This document shows positions 18,480 to 27,836 of a DNA stretch of 64,000 bases, piece by piece (position 1 is the stretch's first letter; every line of letters starts with the position of its first letter). Under the pieces are notes generated by a model, which ran no database searches, was not told the origin of the DNA, and saw nothing but the letters and a program-made list of their open reading frames with translations. Made by a program: the position numbers and the translations under genes. The DNA lies in the NCBI GenBank assembly GCA_021836865.1, contig JAKBHH010000005.1:1-64000 (forward strand), read 5' to 3'. The stretch is from Acidobacteriota bacterium (lineage in GTDB: Bacteria; Acidobacteriota; Terriglobia; Terriglobales; Acidobacteriaceae).

Positions 18480-18530
18480 GGCGGTGGAAATATGGAAATC
18501 GATCAAGCCGATTTCCACATTCCCACCGCC
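18480..18530. repeat. Palindrome inside the IS3 right end
   Basis: Two arms of 22 bases (18480-18501 and 18509-18530) are inverted copies differing at two positions, with a seven-base loop. Each arm begins GGCGGTGG when read inward. It lies between the orfB end and the terminal repeat, has no T-tract and could act as a transcription barrier or a transposition-related structure. Confidence 0.7.
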
Positions 18531-18576
18531 ACGACGACTACGACGAGGATGAATTAATCTCGTCAAAACCCGCCCG

Positions 18577-18607
18577 CTATGGGATACGCATTCTGAGGGT
18601 AAGGTCA
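18577..18607 (-). repeat. Right terminal inverted repeat of the IS3 element
   Basis: Read on the minus strand it begins TGACCTTACC and contains CGTATCCC, mirroring the left end at 17211-17241 at about 24 of 31 positions. Confidence 0.75.
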
Positions 18608-18673
18608 TCCGCGCTCGGCGAAGCCCTGCACGAGTCGGAACCGCTAACGATAGGGGGATCACGGTGTACAGTG

Positions 18674-19570
18674 TTATGCGGTGGAGGCTTTGACCTCTGC
18701 ATGAGACGCTGCCTCTGCGAAGGTGGCAATGGCCGCGTGATCAAGCTCGCCTTTTCCGTCGGCAATCAACGACGAAATCATCTGTTGGACCAGGGCCGTA
18801 AACGGCAGAAAAACGCTGTTTGATTCCGCGGTTTGCAATGCGTTGCGCAGATCTTTCTGATGCAGCCGAACCTTGAATCCCGGCTCAAAGTTGCGCGCAA
18901 TGAGCATGGGCCCTTTGGCGTTGAGCACCGCGCTGCCCGCCAGCCCGCTTTGAATCGCATTGACGACGACGGTGGGATTCAGTCCGCAGCAGGTTGCCAA
19001 TGTCAGCGCCTCGCCCATGGCGGCAATATTGCACGCCACCATGATCTGATTGGCGAGCTTGGTGGTATTGCCCGCACCCACCGGGCCCGTGAGAGTGACG
19101 CTTGAGCCCATGCACCTGAGAATCGGCTCAGCCTTGTGGAAGACCTCCTCGCTGCCGCCTGCCATGATGGCCAGCGTTCCCTCTATCGCTTTCGGCTCTC
19201 CGCCGCTCACCGGCGCGTCCATGAACTCCACGCCTTTGAAAGCGCAAGCCGCAGCGATCTTCTGCGAGACCAGCGGATTGATGGAGCTCATGTCGATGAC
19301 GAGTGAGCCCGGTTTCGCTCCAGCCAGAATGCCATTTGCGCCGAGCACCACCTCTTCCACTTCCGGTCCATCGGGCAGCATCGTGATGACGATAGGGGCG
19401 CGCGCGCCCACGTCGCCGTTGGATTCACCGCGCTGCGCCCCATCGTGCACGCAAGCGTCAAGTTTTTCGGCGTTGCGGCTGAAGGCGATGACGGTGTGGC
19501 CGGCCTTCAACAGATTTCTCGACATGGGACGGCCCATGATGCCAAGCCCGACAAACCCTACAATAGCCAT
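18674..19570 (-). CDS. garR: Tartronate semialdehyde reductase / beta-hydroxyacid dehydrogenase
   Basis: The protein of about 298 residues belongs to the 3-hydroxyisobutyrate dehydrogenase family. It has the Rossmann start 'GFVGLGIMGRPMSRNLLKAG', the substrate signature 'FMDAPVSGGEPKA' and the catalytic Lys in 'GAGNTTKLANQIMV'. It would reduce 2-hydroxy-3-oxopropionate to glycerate with NAD(P)H, the last reductive step of the glucarate/galactarate route encoded around it. The in-frame extension to 19639 is rejected: ATG 19570 sits on the Rossmann strand and has GGGAG seven bases upstream. It is the last gene of the minus-strand operon, 22 bp after the aldolase. Confidence 0.87.
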   Translation of the reverse strand: MAIVGFVGLGIMGRPMSRNLLKAGHTVIAFSRNAEKLDACVHDGAQRGESNGDVGARAPIVITMLPDGPEVEEVVLGANGILAGAKPGSLVIDMSSINPLVSQKIAAACAFKGVEFMDAPVSGGEPKAIEGTLAIMAGGSEEVFHKAEPILRCMGSSVTLTGPVGAGNTTKLANQIMVACNIAAMGEALTLATCCGLNPTVVVNAIQSGLAGSAVLNAKGPMLIARNFEPGFKVRLHQKDLRNALQTAESNSVFLPFTALVQQMISSLIADGKGELDHAAIATFAEAASHAEVKASTA

Positions 19571-19592
19571 CGCTGTTCTCCCTTGGTTCTGA

Positions 19593-20375
19593 TCACAGTT
19601 TCTTAAATCGCGCAGCAATACTCTCCGCGCCGCGCGCAAGGATTCCTACATCGCTACCGGTGGCCGTAAAGTTAAAGCCGAGGCCGAAAAGAAATTCGAC
19701 CTCGTCGACGCTGCCAGACAGCGTGCCTGCCGAAATGCCCGCAGCACGAATGCGTTCAGCGGCGTCCCTGATGGCTGCCTGGACATCTGGATGCTTCGGG
19801 TTGCCGAGATGTCCAAAGTCCGCGGCCAGATCGCTTGGTCCGATGAAGATGCCGTCAATGCCGTCAACCGCAGCGATGCCTTCAATCTGCTTGAGAGCGG
19901 CGCGCGTTTCGATCTGCACCAGAACACAGGTATCCAGGTGCGCATTGCGATGATAGTTCTGGATGCGGCCGAAATCGTTCGCTCGCGGCACAACGGAAAC
20001 CCCGCGGATGCCGAGCGGCGGATAGCGCGTTGCGGTGACGGCACGTTCGGCCTCTTCCATGCATTGCACGAAGGGAATCAGGAGCGAGCGGGCGCCCACA
20101 TCCAGTGCGCGCTTGATGATGACAGGCTCGTTCCACGGCACTCGGAATACAGGCTCAGCTGTACCCGCACGCATCGCCTGGAGTTGAGGAAGTAGCGAAG
20201 AGATGTCATTAGGCGCGTGTTCGCCGTCGATCACAATCCAGTCGAATCCCGCCCCGGCGATGATCTCCGCCGCGATGGGACTTGCCAGGCCACTCCACAG
20301 GCCCACTTGCCGCTCGCACTTCGCGAGTGCGTGCTTGAATGCGTTGCGCGATAGATTTCCTGGCCACTCGGGCAT
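19593..20375 (-). CDS. garL: HpcH/HpaI-family class II aldolase (5-keto-4-deoxyglucarate aldolase-like)
   Basis: The protein of 260 residues shows the HpaI/GarL pattern: 'VGLWSGLASPIAAEIIAGAG', 'DWIVIDGEHAPND', the Arg in 'VFRVPWN', and the metal-binding Glu and Asp in 'VQIETRAAL' and 'IFIGPSDLAAD'. Such enzymes split 5-keto-4-deoxy-D-glucarate into pyruvate and tartronate semialdehyde, or the related hydroxy-oxo-heptanedioate. The neighbouring garR and the divergent dehydratases favour the sugar-acid reaction. It lies between the MFS transporter and garR in one minus-strand run. Confidence 0.83.
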   Translation of the reverse strand: MPEWPGNLSRNAFKHALAKCERQVGLWSGLASPIAAEIIAGAGFDWIVIDGEHAPNDISSLLPQLQAMRAGTAEPVFRVPWNEPVIIKRALDVGARSLLIPFVQCMEEAERAVTATRYPPLGIRGVSVVPRANDFGRIQNYHRNAHLDTCVLVQIETRAALKQIEGIAAVDGIDGIFIGPSDLAADFGHLGNPKHPDVQAAIRDAAERIRAAGISAGTLSGSVDEVEFLFGLGFNFTATGSDVGILARGAESIAARFKKL

Positions 20376-20468
20376 AGCCTTATTCTCCTATGGCAGCGCG
20401 CGGACCTCGCTGCAAGCTTAAGCAATGACGCACCGCCGCGGGAAGGCTTTCTTTGAGAGAGCGCCGGT

Positions 20469-21809
20469 TCAACTTGCGCTCGCAACGGGATTGAGTTCGA
20501 TGCGCTTGATCTCGCCCACGATCGGGCCGTAACTCACAATGGCACAGAAAGCAATCAGCGCGACAAAGATCAATGCGCCGTTGTACGAGTGTGTCTTCTC
20601 TACGATGTAGCCGATAATGAGCGGCGTAGTGACCCCGGCCATATTGCCGCACAGATTAAATAGAGCCCCGTTCATACCGATCATTCCTTGTGGCGAAGTG
20701 TCGGAAACGACAGTCCAACCCAGTGCGCCAATTCCCTTGCCGAAAAACGAAATCGACATGAACAGCAACATGATGCTTTGCGCGCTCGCGTAGTTGCAGG
20801 CAATGATGGTCATTGAAAGAGCCATCCCGACCATGATGGGCGCTTTGCGCGAGAAACTGAGCGAACAGCCGCTTTTAAGAAGCCGGTCAGAAATCACGCC
20901 ACCCAGAATTCCGCCGAATCCTCCGCAGAGCCCGGGCACTGCGGCCGCGAAACCCACCTTCAGAACTGACATGTGCCGTGCCTGCGCCAGGTAGAGGGGA
21001 AACCAGGTAAGAAAGAACCAGGTAAGCGTCGTGATGCAATATTGGCCGATATAGACGCCCACTAACATGCGATAGCTTAACAGCACTTTTACCGTGGCCC
21101 AGGTGAGAGTGTTCTTCTTCGCGCCTGCCCGCGCGTCGGTATTTACCAGGCCTCCGCCGCGCTCGATGAATTCAGCCTCTGACTGCGAGATGCGCGGATG
21201 TTCCTTGACCCCGTAAATGCCTGTGAACCAGACGACCGTCAGCCCGGCCCCGAGGACGCCCAGAAACCAGAAACAGCTTTGCCAACCGGCCGCGTGAATG
21301 AGCCCTCCGAAAATAGGAGCAAAAATGGGCAACGCGAAATACTGCGACGAGTTGAAGATCGCGGATGCGCGCCCGCGTTCGCTGGTTGGAAACCAGGCCG
21401 CAACAATGCGGCCGTTCCCCGGAAAAACCGGCGATTGCGCCAGGCCCGAGAGCAGCCTGAGGAAAAAGATTACGGTGAAAACGGCGCCCGCTGGTCCATA
21501 GCCTGCGAGGCCGGTCAGAAAAGCGAAGATAGACCACAGCACAATACTGATGCCGTAGACACGCTTGGAACCAAAACGGTCGAGCAGACCACCGGAAGGT
21601 AACTGCCCCAAAGCATAAGCCCAACCGAATCCAAAGAGCAGATAGCCCATCCTTTCCGGGCTGAGGTTCATCTCTTTCGGCATCGAAGCCGCTGCCTGGG
21701 AAATGGCAGAGCGGTCAGCAAAACTGAAGCAGCTCACCACAAAGAGAATGCTGATGATGAGATAGCGAATGCGAGTTTGCCGGGCTTCAGCCAAAGTATG
21801 GTTTTCCAT
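20469..21809 (-). CDS. MFS transporter, anion:cation symporter type (sugar-acid uptake)
   Basis: The inner-membrane protein of 446 residues has about 12 hydrophobic segments. Early motifs include 'CFSFADRSAISQAAASM', 'GWAYALGQLPSGGLLDRFGS' and 'RLLSGLAQSPVFPGNGRIV', which resemble the ACS group of D-glucarate, galactarate and galactonate permeases. Proton-coupled uptake of glucarate/galactarate is the likely task. It lies between the UxuA-like gene and the aldolase on the minus strand. Exact substrate is inference from the enzymes around it. Confidence 0.85.
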   Translation of the reverse strand: MENHTLAEARQTRIRYLIISILFVVSCFSFADRSAISQAAASMPKEMNLSPERMGYLLFGFGWAYALGQLPSGGLLDRFGSKRVYGISIVLWSIFAFLTGLAGYGPAGAVFTVIFFLRLLSGLAQSPVFPGNGRIVAAWFPTSERGRASAIFNSSQYFALPIFAPIFGGLIHAAGWQSCFWFLGVLGAGLTVVWFTGIYGVKEHPRISQSEAEFIERGGGLVNTDARAGAKKNTLTWATVKVLLSYRMLVGVYIGQYCITTLTWFFLTWFPLYLAQARHMSVLKVGFAAAVPGLCGGFGGILGGVISDRLLKSGCSLSFSRKAPIMVGMALSMTIIACNYASAQSIMLLFMSISFFGKGIGALGWTVVSDTSPQGMIGMNGALFNLCGNMAGVTTPLIIGYIVEKTHSYNGALIFVALIAFCAIVSYGPIVGEIKRIELNPVASAS

Positions 21810-21875
21810 TCCGATCAGGTGGCTCTGCGCTGGTTATGATTCGTTCTGACGGTATCATGCTGAAGGCTGCGGGCC

Positions 21876-22976
21876 TCAGGCGACTTCTTTTAGCGACTGA
21901 ATTAGCCCGCGGATATAGCCGTAGCAGAAAGCGAACGACTGCAACGAGCCTGGGTCGTTTGCGGCCAGTGGCACATGATCCGGCATCAGCATGTAGGAAT
22001 AGCCAACCTCACGATAAACCTTGATCGCCTTCACGAAATCGATATCGCCCTCATCCGGATAAACCTCAATGAAGTCGTTGCGATGGCCGCGAATATTCCG
22101 AAAATGCACGTTGAATATCTTCTTGCGCGTGCCGAAGTAGCGAATGACGTCAAAGATTTCAACCCCCGGATTCTCTAAATCTTCCGAGATGGTCCCCTGG
22201 CAAAAGTTCAGGCCGTGATAGGGGCTCTCCTGAATGGTGATGAATTTCTTCAGACCTTCAACCGTGCCGAGCACACGGTTTACGCCCTGGTATCCTTCGG
22301 GCGGAACACCTGGATCCTGCGGATGACACGCCATACGAATCTTGTATTCATTGGCCACGGGAATCACGCGGTCGAGAAAGTAGGAGATTCGTTCCCAGAA
22401 GGCATCTGCGCTCACAACGCCGGCCCTGGTGAGCGGCGTCTTCGGGCGCGCCTCTGACAGCTTCCACTGGTGATACAGTGCATCGCCGCGCCCCTGCACG
22501 CGCCCGGTGCGGAGTACGCCCAGAATGCTCATGTTGTACTTGATCGATGGAATCCCCGCCAGGGAGCAATTGCGAATGAAGACCTGCAATTGCTCGATGT
22601 CGCGGTCTCTCTCGGGACTCTCCGCCAGCATGATCGCCGGATGCTTTTCCTTGTCGATATAGCTGGACTCGAGGAACGGCGGCGCCGTGCAATCAACGCT
22701 CATGCCGAACTTCCCGGCCATATCGATCATCCGCTTCAATTCGTCCACGGTTGCATAGAGACGGTCGCCCTCAATCTGGGGATAACCGCAGATGTGGCGT
22801 ACGCCGTAGCGAGCGAGATAGGCAAGATGCGCATCGTTGGTGGGTGCGGACTGGTCTCCCAGTTTCATAAGCACGGGATGGGATGCGGTCTCCGCGCTGC
22901 GGGAAGTGCCTGCACCTGGGCTTGCCACTGCCAGTCCGGCACTTCCGCTCGAAACGATGAACTCCCTCCGATTCAT
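21876..22976 (-). CDS. UxuA-like mannonate dehydratase family protein with Tat signal
   Basis: The protein of 366 residues begins with a Tat signal ('MNRREFIVSSGSAGLAVA'). The mature part is a TIM-barrel related to mannonate dehydratase: 'RMACHPQDPGVP', 'NFCQGTISEDL', 'IFNVHFRNIRGH' and 'YMLMPDHVPL' correspond to the family's metal-binding His, Cys and Asp-His motifs. D-mannonate to 2-keto-3-deoxygluconate is the family reaction. A Tat-exported copy is unusual for a cytosolic route, so a periplasmic role or another uronate-type substrate is possible. GGAGGAAAGG precedes the ATG. It heads the minus operon and is divergent from glucarate dehydratase. Confidence 0.8.
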   Translation of the reverse strand: MNRREFIVSSGSAGLAVASPGAGTSRSAETASHPVLMKLGDQSAPTNDAHLAYLARYGVRHICGYPQIEGDRLYATVDELKRMIDMAGKFGMSVDCTAPPFLESSYIDKEKHPAIMLAESPERDRDIEQLQVFIRNCSLAGIPSIKYNMSILGVLRTGRVQGRGDALYHQWKLSEARPKTPLTRAGVVSADAFWERISYFLDRVIPVANEYKIRMACHPQDPGVPPEGYQGVNRVLGTVEGLKKFITIQESPYHGLNFCQGTISEDLENPGVEIFDVIRYFGTRKKIFNVHFRNIRGHRNDFIEVYPDEGDIDFVKAIKVYREVGYSYMLMPDHVPLAANDPGSLQSFAFCYGYIRGLIQSLKEVA

Positions 22977-23227
22977 GTGTTCCTTTCCTCCAAAGCATCA
23001 TTATTCGGATTCCGCCGAGCCGGCGTCTATGGTCCCCATATGTATGACATTCATCGCTCCATCGTTAAGCCGCTTGTATGGCTGCGGGGGGAAGTGTTCG
23101 CTGGGACTCAATGGCCTCTAGCTGCTTCAGCCCTGCTCATGCAGGGACATAGACCTTGTATGCGCGTAAGCACACGCTTGTAAAGTTGCGTCCGAAAGGT
23201 CAAGCGCCGGCGTTATGATTTGGTGCA

Positions 23228-24613
23228 GTGGTCGCGAATGAGATCACTCTCAAGGAACAGATGAGCGGAGATCGATCGAGCACCGCGGGGAAATCGCCGC
23301 GCGTTACTTCCATGCGAATTGTGCCTGTAGCGGGCCAGGACAGCATGCTGCTCAACTTGAGCGGAGCGCATGGGCCCTATTTCACGCGCAATCTCGCCAT
23401 CCTGACAGACGAATCAGGAAACTCCGGCGTGGGCGAGGTGCCGGGTGGCGAAACAATCCGCCAGGTGCTTGAGGACGCCCGGACGCTGGTCATCGGGCGC
23501 GACATCGCCTCTCACCATGCAATCTTGAACGAAGTTCAGAATCGTTTTGCGGACCGGGATGCGAGCGGACGAGGTCATCAGACTTTTGATCAGCGCGTAG
23601 CGATTCATGCAGTGACGGCCATTGAATCGGCGCTGCTTGACCTTCTGGGTCAGTTCCTCGGTCTGCCCGTTGCGGCCTTGCTCGGGGAGGGTCAGCAGCG
23701 AAACAGCGTGCCGGTTCTCGGCTATCTATTCTTCGTCGGCGACAGTAGCAAGACTGGCCTCGGCTACCGACGCGCAGGCGATGCCGCAAGCGGCTGGTTT
23801 CGTCTTCGAGATGAGGAGGCCCCTACGCCCGAGGCTATTGTGCGACTTGCCGAAGCGGCCTGCGAGAAGTATGGATTCAAGGACTTCAAACTGAAAGGCG
23901 GCGTGCTGTCCGGCGCCGAGGAGATGCAGACCGTGGAGGCGCTGGCTCATCGCTTTCCGCAGGCTCGAGTTACGATCGACCCCAACGGTGCATGGACATT
24001 GAACGAAGCGATCGAATTGTGCAGGGGAAAACAACAAGTGCTGGCCTACGCGGAGGATCCGTGCGGAGCGGAGCAGGGATTCTCAGGTCGGGAGATCATG
24101 GCCGAATTTCGCCAGGCCGCGAGCCTGCCCACTGCGACAAATATGATCGCCACGGATTGGCGGCAGCTCAGGCACGCGATCCAATTGCGCGCGGTCGATA
24201 TTCCGTTGGCCGATCCTCATTTCTGGACTATGCAAGGCTCCGTGCGTGTAGCACAAACCTGCCGCGATAATGGACTCACCTGGGGATCGCACTCGAACAA
24301 CCACTTTGACATTTCCCTGGCCATGATGACCCATGTGGCCGCTGCAGCGCCGGGCGAGATCACGGCCATTGATACCCACTGGATCTGGCAGGATGGGCAG
24401 TATCTCACGCGGAATCCGTTTGAGATCAAAGAGGGTGCGATTGCCGTGCCGGACCGCGCCGGTCTCGGCGTCGATCTTGATCTTGACGCAATCGAGCGCG
24501 CACATGAGCTTTACAAAATCAAAAGCCTGGGCGCGCGCGACGATGCCGTCGCAATGCAGTTTCTGATTCCGGGCTGGAGGTTCGATTCCAAACGTCCGTG
24601 TCTGGTGCGATAA
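23228..24613 (+). CDS. gudD: Glucarate dehydratase (enolase superfamily)
   Basis: The protein of 461 residues matches glucarate dehydratases along its length. It has the early motif '[15 protein letters not shown]', the catalytic Lys in '[10 protein letters not shown]', metal ligands in 'VTIDPNGAW' and 'AYAEDPCG', a late Asn in 'TATNMIATD', and the catalytic His in '[11 protein letters not shown]'. It dehydrates D-glucarate, often also L-idarate, to 5-keto-4-deoxyglucarate. The start is GTG 23228; an ATG at 23261 would remove 11 poorly conserved residues. The galactarate dehydratase gene begins three bases after its stop, so the two form an operon divergent from uxuA-MFS-garL-garR. Confidence 0.92.
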   Translation: MVANEITLKEQMSGDRSSTAGKSPRVTSMRIVPVAGQDSMLLNLSGAHGPYFTRNLAILTDESGNSGVGEVPGGETIRQVLEDARTLVIGRDIASHHAILNEVQNRFADRDASGRGHQTFDQRVAIHAVTAIESALLDLLGQFLGLPVAALLGEGQQRNSVPVLGYLFFVGDSSKTGLGYRRAGDAASGWFRLRDEEAPTPEAIVRLAEAACEKYGFKDFKLKGGVLSGAEEMQTVEALAHRFPQARVTIDPNGAWTLNEAIELCRGKQQVLAYAEDPCGAEQGFSGREIMAEFRQAASLPTATNMIATDWRQLRHAIQLRAVDIPLADPHFWTMQGSVRVAQTCRDNGLTWGSHSNNHFDISLAMMTHVAAAAPGEITAIDTHWIWQDGQYLTRNPFEIKEGAIAVPDRAGLGVDLDLDAIERAHELYKIKSLGARDDAVAMQFLIPGWRFDSKRPCLVR

Positions 24614-24615
24614 CA

Positions 24616-26184
24616 ATGAGCGATGGCCCCAAGGCAGCGATGAATTCTTTTCTTCAGCCCCGCTATATTCGCGTTCACAAGAACGACAACGTCGCTGTTG
24701 TGGTGAACCAGGGCGGCCTGCCCGCCGGCAGCAGATTCGCCTGCGGCTTAGTGCTCACAGAAATGATCCCGGAGACGCACAAAGTCGCGCTCGCCGATCT
24801 GGCGGAGGGCGATGCCATTGTGCGCTACGGTGTCGTCATCGGCCATGCAAAACGCGCCATTCAACGCGGAAATTGGGTGCATGAGGGACTCGTGAGTCTG
24901 CCCGATGCGCCGCCACTCGCGGACTGTCCGCTTGCAACCGCGGTGCCCAAAACTCTTCCGAAGCTGGATGGATTCACTTTCGAGGGCTTCCGCAATATCG
25001 ACGGATCCGTGGGAACCAGAAATATCCTCGGCATCAGCACCACAGTCCAGTGCGTAGCCGCCACCGTTGCATACGCGGTCAGGCGCATCAAGGCCGAGAT
25101 GCTGCCGCACTATCCCAACGTAGACGATGTCATTGCAATTACCCACCCCTATGGTTGCGGCGTAGCCATCGATGCTCCAGGCGCCGCGGTGCCCATTCGC
25201 ACACTCCGCAACCTGAGTCTGCATCCCAATCTCGGTGGGGAGCTCTTGCTGGTGAGCCTCGGATGCGAAAAGCTGCAACCGGAGCGGTTGATGCCCTCCG
25301 GCACGCTTCCGGTGCTCAATGAGGAATCCTCGCTCGCCGTAATGCAGGACGCGCAGCAGGGGTTTGGCGAGATTGTCGACACCATCATGACACTGGCCGA
25401 GAGAAAGCTGAAGAAACTGAATGAGCGGCGGCGCATTTCATGTCCTGCATCCGATCTGGTTGTAGGTTTGCAGTGCGGCGGCTCCGACGCACTTTCCGGC
25501 GTGACCGCGAATCCTGCGGTGGGGTTCACCGCCGATCTCCTGGTGAGGGCCGGTGCGACGGTGATGTTTTCTGAGGTGACCGAGGTGCGCGATGCCGCTC
25601 ATCTACTCACCGCACGTGCGGCGACGCCGGAGATCGCGCAGGACCTTGTGCGAGAGATGGCGTGGTTTGACGAGTACCTGCACGCGGGCGGGGCTGATCG
25701 CGCAGCGAACCCCACGCCCGGCAATAAAAAGGGCGGGTTGGCCAACGTGGTAGAGAAGGCGATGGGATCAATCGCCAAGGCAGGCAGCACTGCCTTGATG
25801 GGGGTGGCGGGCCCCGGCCAGCGCGTCACGCAGAAGGGGCTCGTCTTCGCAGCCACGCCGGCAAGCGATTTCATCTGCGGTACGCTGCAGTTGGCCGCCT
25901 CGATGAATATGCACATCTTCACCACCGGTCGCGGCACGCCATACGGCTTGGCCATGGCGCCGGTTATCAAGGTATCCACCAACAGCGGGCTCGCGACTCG
26001 CTGGAGCGATCTGATCGACGTGGATGCGGGAAAGATTGCCACTTCAGAGGCAACAATCGAAGAAGTCGGTTGGGAAATCTTCCGGCTGATCCTTGAAGTC
26101 GCCAGCGGATGCAAAGAAACCTGGGCGGATCACTGGGGCCTGCACAACGATCTCGTGCTCTTCAATCCAGGCCCTGTGACGTAG
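24616..26184 (+). CDS. garD: Galactarate dehydratase (GarD/UxaA family)
   Basis: The protein of about 522 residues has the two-part layout of the family. An N-terminal SAF-like domain ('[19 protein letters not shown]') is followed by the catalytic UxaA-type part with '[14 protein letters not shown]', 'THPYGCGV' and '[11 protein letters not shown]', containing conserved cysteines. '[12 protein letters not shown]' and a C-terminal '[12 protein letters not shown]' also fit. It dehydrates galactarate to 5-keto-4-deoxyglucarate; altronate dehydratase is the main alternative. ATG 24616 follows the gudD stop by two bases; an in-frame start at 24598 would overlap gudD. Confidence 0.88.
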   Translation: MSDGPKAAMNSFLQPRYIRVHKNDNVAVVVNQGGLPAGSRFACGLVLTEMIPETHKVALADLAEGDAIVRYGVVIGHAKRAIQRGNWVHEGLVSLPDAPPLADCPLATAVPKTLPKLDGFTFEGFRNIDGSVGTRNILGISTTVQCVAATVAYAVRRIKAEMLPHYPNVDDVIAITHPYGCGVAIDAPGAAVPIRTLRNLSLHPNLGGELLLVSLGCEKLQPERLMPSGTLPVLNEESSLAVMQDAQQGFGEIVDTIMTLAERKLKKLNERRRISCPASDLVVGLQCGGSDALSGVTANPAVGFTADLLVRAGATVMFSEVTEVRDAAHLLTARAATPEIAQDLVREMAWFDEYLHAGGADRAANPTPGNKKGGLANVVEKAMGSIAKAGSTALMGVAGPGQRVTQKGLVFAATPASDFICGTLQLAASMNMHIFTTGRGTPYGLAMAPVIKVSTNSGLATRWSDLIDVDAGKIATSEATIEEVGWEIFRLILEVASGCKETWADHWGLHNDLVLFNPGPVT

Positions 26185-26306
26185 CACCCGCGCAGAATGT
26201 CTCCATTCAAATTCAGCCCAAAAAGGTAGAGCATCTTCATACAGTGAAATGTCTTGCAGCGGTTTCGCGGCGCACGGCCGGACAACCACTGCGTGCGACG
26301 CTCCCG

Positions 26307-27620
26307 TTATCTCCGAATTGCACTAGCCGGCATCTCGGCGGTGTTAGTCGTCTCCAGGCGTGAGCGATGCGCCCAAAGGCCCAGCCCCGGATTCGCAATG
26401 AAAAAGATCTCTTCGCCGTCCACCGTGTTCCATCCGTGGCTTAGTTTCGCGGGGTCATAGCGCTTCATCATCTCTTCAAGCTCACCATACGCAAACCCGA
26501 CGCCTTCAACCTCGCCTTTGCTCAGATGACCGGGGCACCAGGTGATTTTGAAGCGACCTTCGGAGGAGCCATGAATCAGATGCGCGGCTGCACTCAGTTC
26601 ATTGGCCAGATCCGCATTGCCGTCCACCGCTGCCAGCGTTGCAGGCGTACCGTGATATCCATACTTGCGAATCAACCCATCGATTGTCTTGTCTTCCCCA
26701 AACTCCCGCACCGCAGGAGCCAGTACGATCAGTTCGCCTGCATCGGCCAACGCCATCCGCGTGCGATATACCGCCTTGTTGCCCAGCCACGTCGAGTGAA
26801 ACTCATGCGGATCGAGGTAGACGACGGCTCTCCGGATGGGTTGTTCCACCAACTCGAAATTCACTTTCAGGCTCAGCTCGGCCGCGCGGTGGAAGCACTC
26901 CACATCATCCCCGATGAAGAGCCCGCGCACTGCCAGTTCTCCATCAGCTCGCCTGCCAACAACGGTCAGCACATACACAATCGGCAGGTGCCGAAGAAAA
27001 TGGTCCGATGCATAGTTCAGCACAGCCCGCACGGGATTTTCCGCGCGGCCCATGATGCGCTCCATGCCATACACTGCGCCGAGGTAGTGGCTGCGATTGA
27101 TCCCCTCGCGCCCGCCCGTGCCCACCAGAATGTTCTTGTTGTAATTCGCCATGCCGATCACTTCATGGGGCACCACTTGACCGACGGAGAGAATCAGGTC
27201 GAACCCACCATGTGCGATCAGCCGATTCACTTGTGCAGGCCAGGCAAAGTTCAGCTTGCCCTCTGATTGCTCGCGAATAAACTCTGCAGGCACTTCGCCG
27301 ACTGTTTCAATATCGGTGCGCCAGTTATGCACGCGGAACAGCTCCTGCGGTACATCGCCGAACATCCCTCTAAGTTGCGCAGGCTGCATGGCCGTGTGCG
27401 TGCCCAACGCGGGAAGCACCGCCTGCAGGTTCTCGCCATAGTGCTTCCAGGCTGCGTGAGTAAGTGCGCCCGCTTGCGAGTGCGCCCGCGTCTGGTCCGG
27501 CGGGACCGCAAGCACGCGTCGGCGCGGACCCAGCTTTGCAAGGCTCTCCACCAGCTGATCATTCAGTTGACCCAAAGAAAAATCGGATTGGACGCTACCG
27601 ACTGCGCAGTACAAACTCAT
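26307..27620 (-). CDS. LarA-like nickel-pincer racemase/epimerase family protein
   Basis: The protein of 437 residues matches LarA (lactate racemase, DUF2088) motifs. It has 'VPPDQTRAHSQ' (D-x-TR), 'LPALGTHTAMQPAQL' with the catalytic His of the GTH motif, and 'VVPHEVIGMANYNKNI' containing the second His and the Lys expected to hold the nickel-pincer cofactor, followed by 'GTGGREGINRSH' with another His. LarA homologues racemise or epimerise alpha-hydroxy acids. Beside glucarate, galactarate and mannonate-type enzymes, a sugar-acid C2 epimerase is more likely than a lactate racemase; that is inference. No larB/C/E cofactor genes are in the window. It converges with garD. Confidence 0.8.
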   Translation of the reverse strand: MSLYCAVGSVQSDFSLGQLNDQLVESLAKLGPRRRVLAVPPDQTRAHSQAGALTHAAWKHYGENLQAVLPALGTHTAMQPAQLRGMFGDVPQELFRVHNWRTDIETVGEVPAEFIREQSEGKLNFAWPAQVNRLIAHGGFDLILSVGQVVPHEVIGMANYNKNILVGTGGREGINRSHYLGAVYGMERIMGRAENPVRAVLNYASDHFLRHLPIVYVLTVVGRRADGELAVRGLFIGDDVECFHRAAELSLKVNFELVEQPIRRAVVYLDPHEFHSTWLGNKAVYRTRMALADAGELIVLAPAVREFGEDKTIDGLIRKYGYHGTPATLAAVDGNADLANELSAAAHLIHGSSEGRFKITWCPGHLSKGEVEGVGFAYGELEEMMKRYDPAKLSHGWNTVDGEEIFFIANPGLGLWAHRSRLETTNTAEMPASAIRR

Positions 27621-27836
27621 GCCATAAGATTACTCCCACAGACGCATGAGCGCAGAGGAATGGAAAGGACCCGCGATTGCGCCGGGCCGCACCAGCCCAG
27701 GCACCCGACGCCACGCGCTACTGAACCACGCGCCGCATGCTAGACTTCCCCTGCATTGTGCAACGTTGCTGCTTGAGGCTTGAACCACATGCCCACCCGC
27801 AGTCAATGCAACTTCCCGTAGACCCAGGAGGCAGCT

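Larger units (their letters stand above)
17211..18607 (+). mobile_element. IS3-family insertion sequence, 1397 bp, with terminal inverted repeats
   Basis: The element holds orfA and a broken orfB and is bounded by imperfect inverted repeats. The left end begins TGACCTTGCCC at 17211; the right end, read on the minus strand from 18607, begins TGACCTTACCC. About 24 of the first 31 positions match, including the shared block CGTATCCC. No target-site duplication is seen: the flanks read CAAC on the left and TCCG on the right. A 22-bp-arm palindrome lies between orfB and the right end. The element is probably non-autonomous now because of the stop in orfB. Confidence 0.8.
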
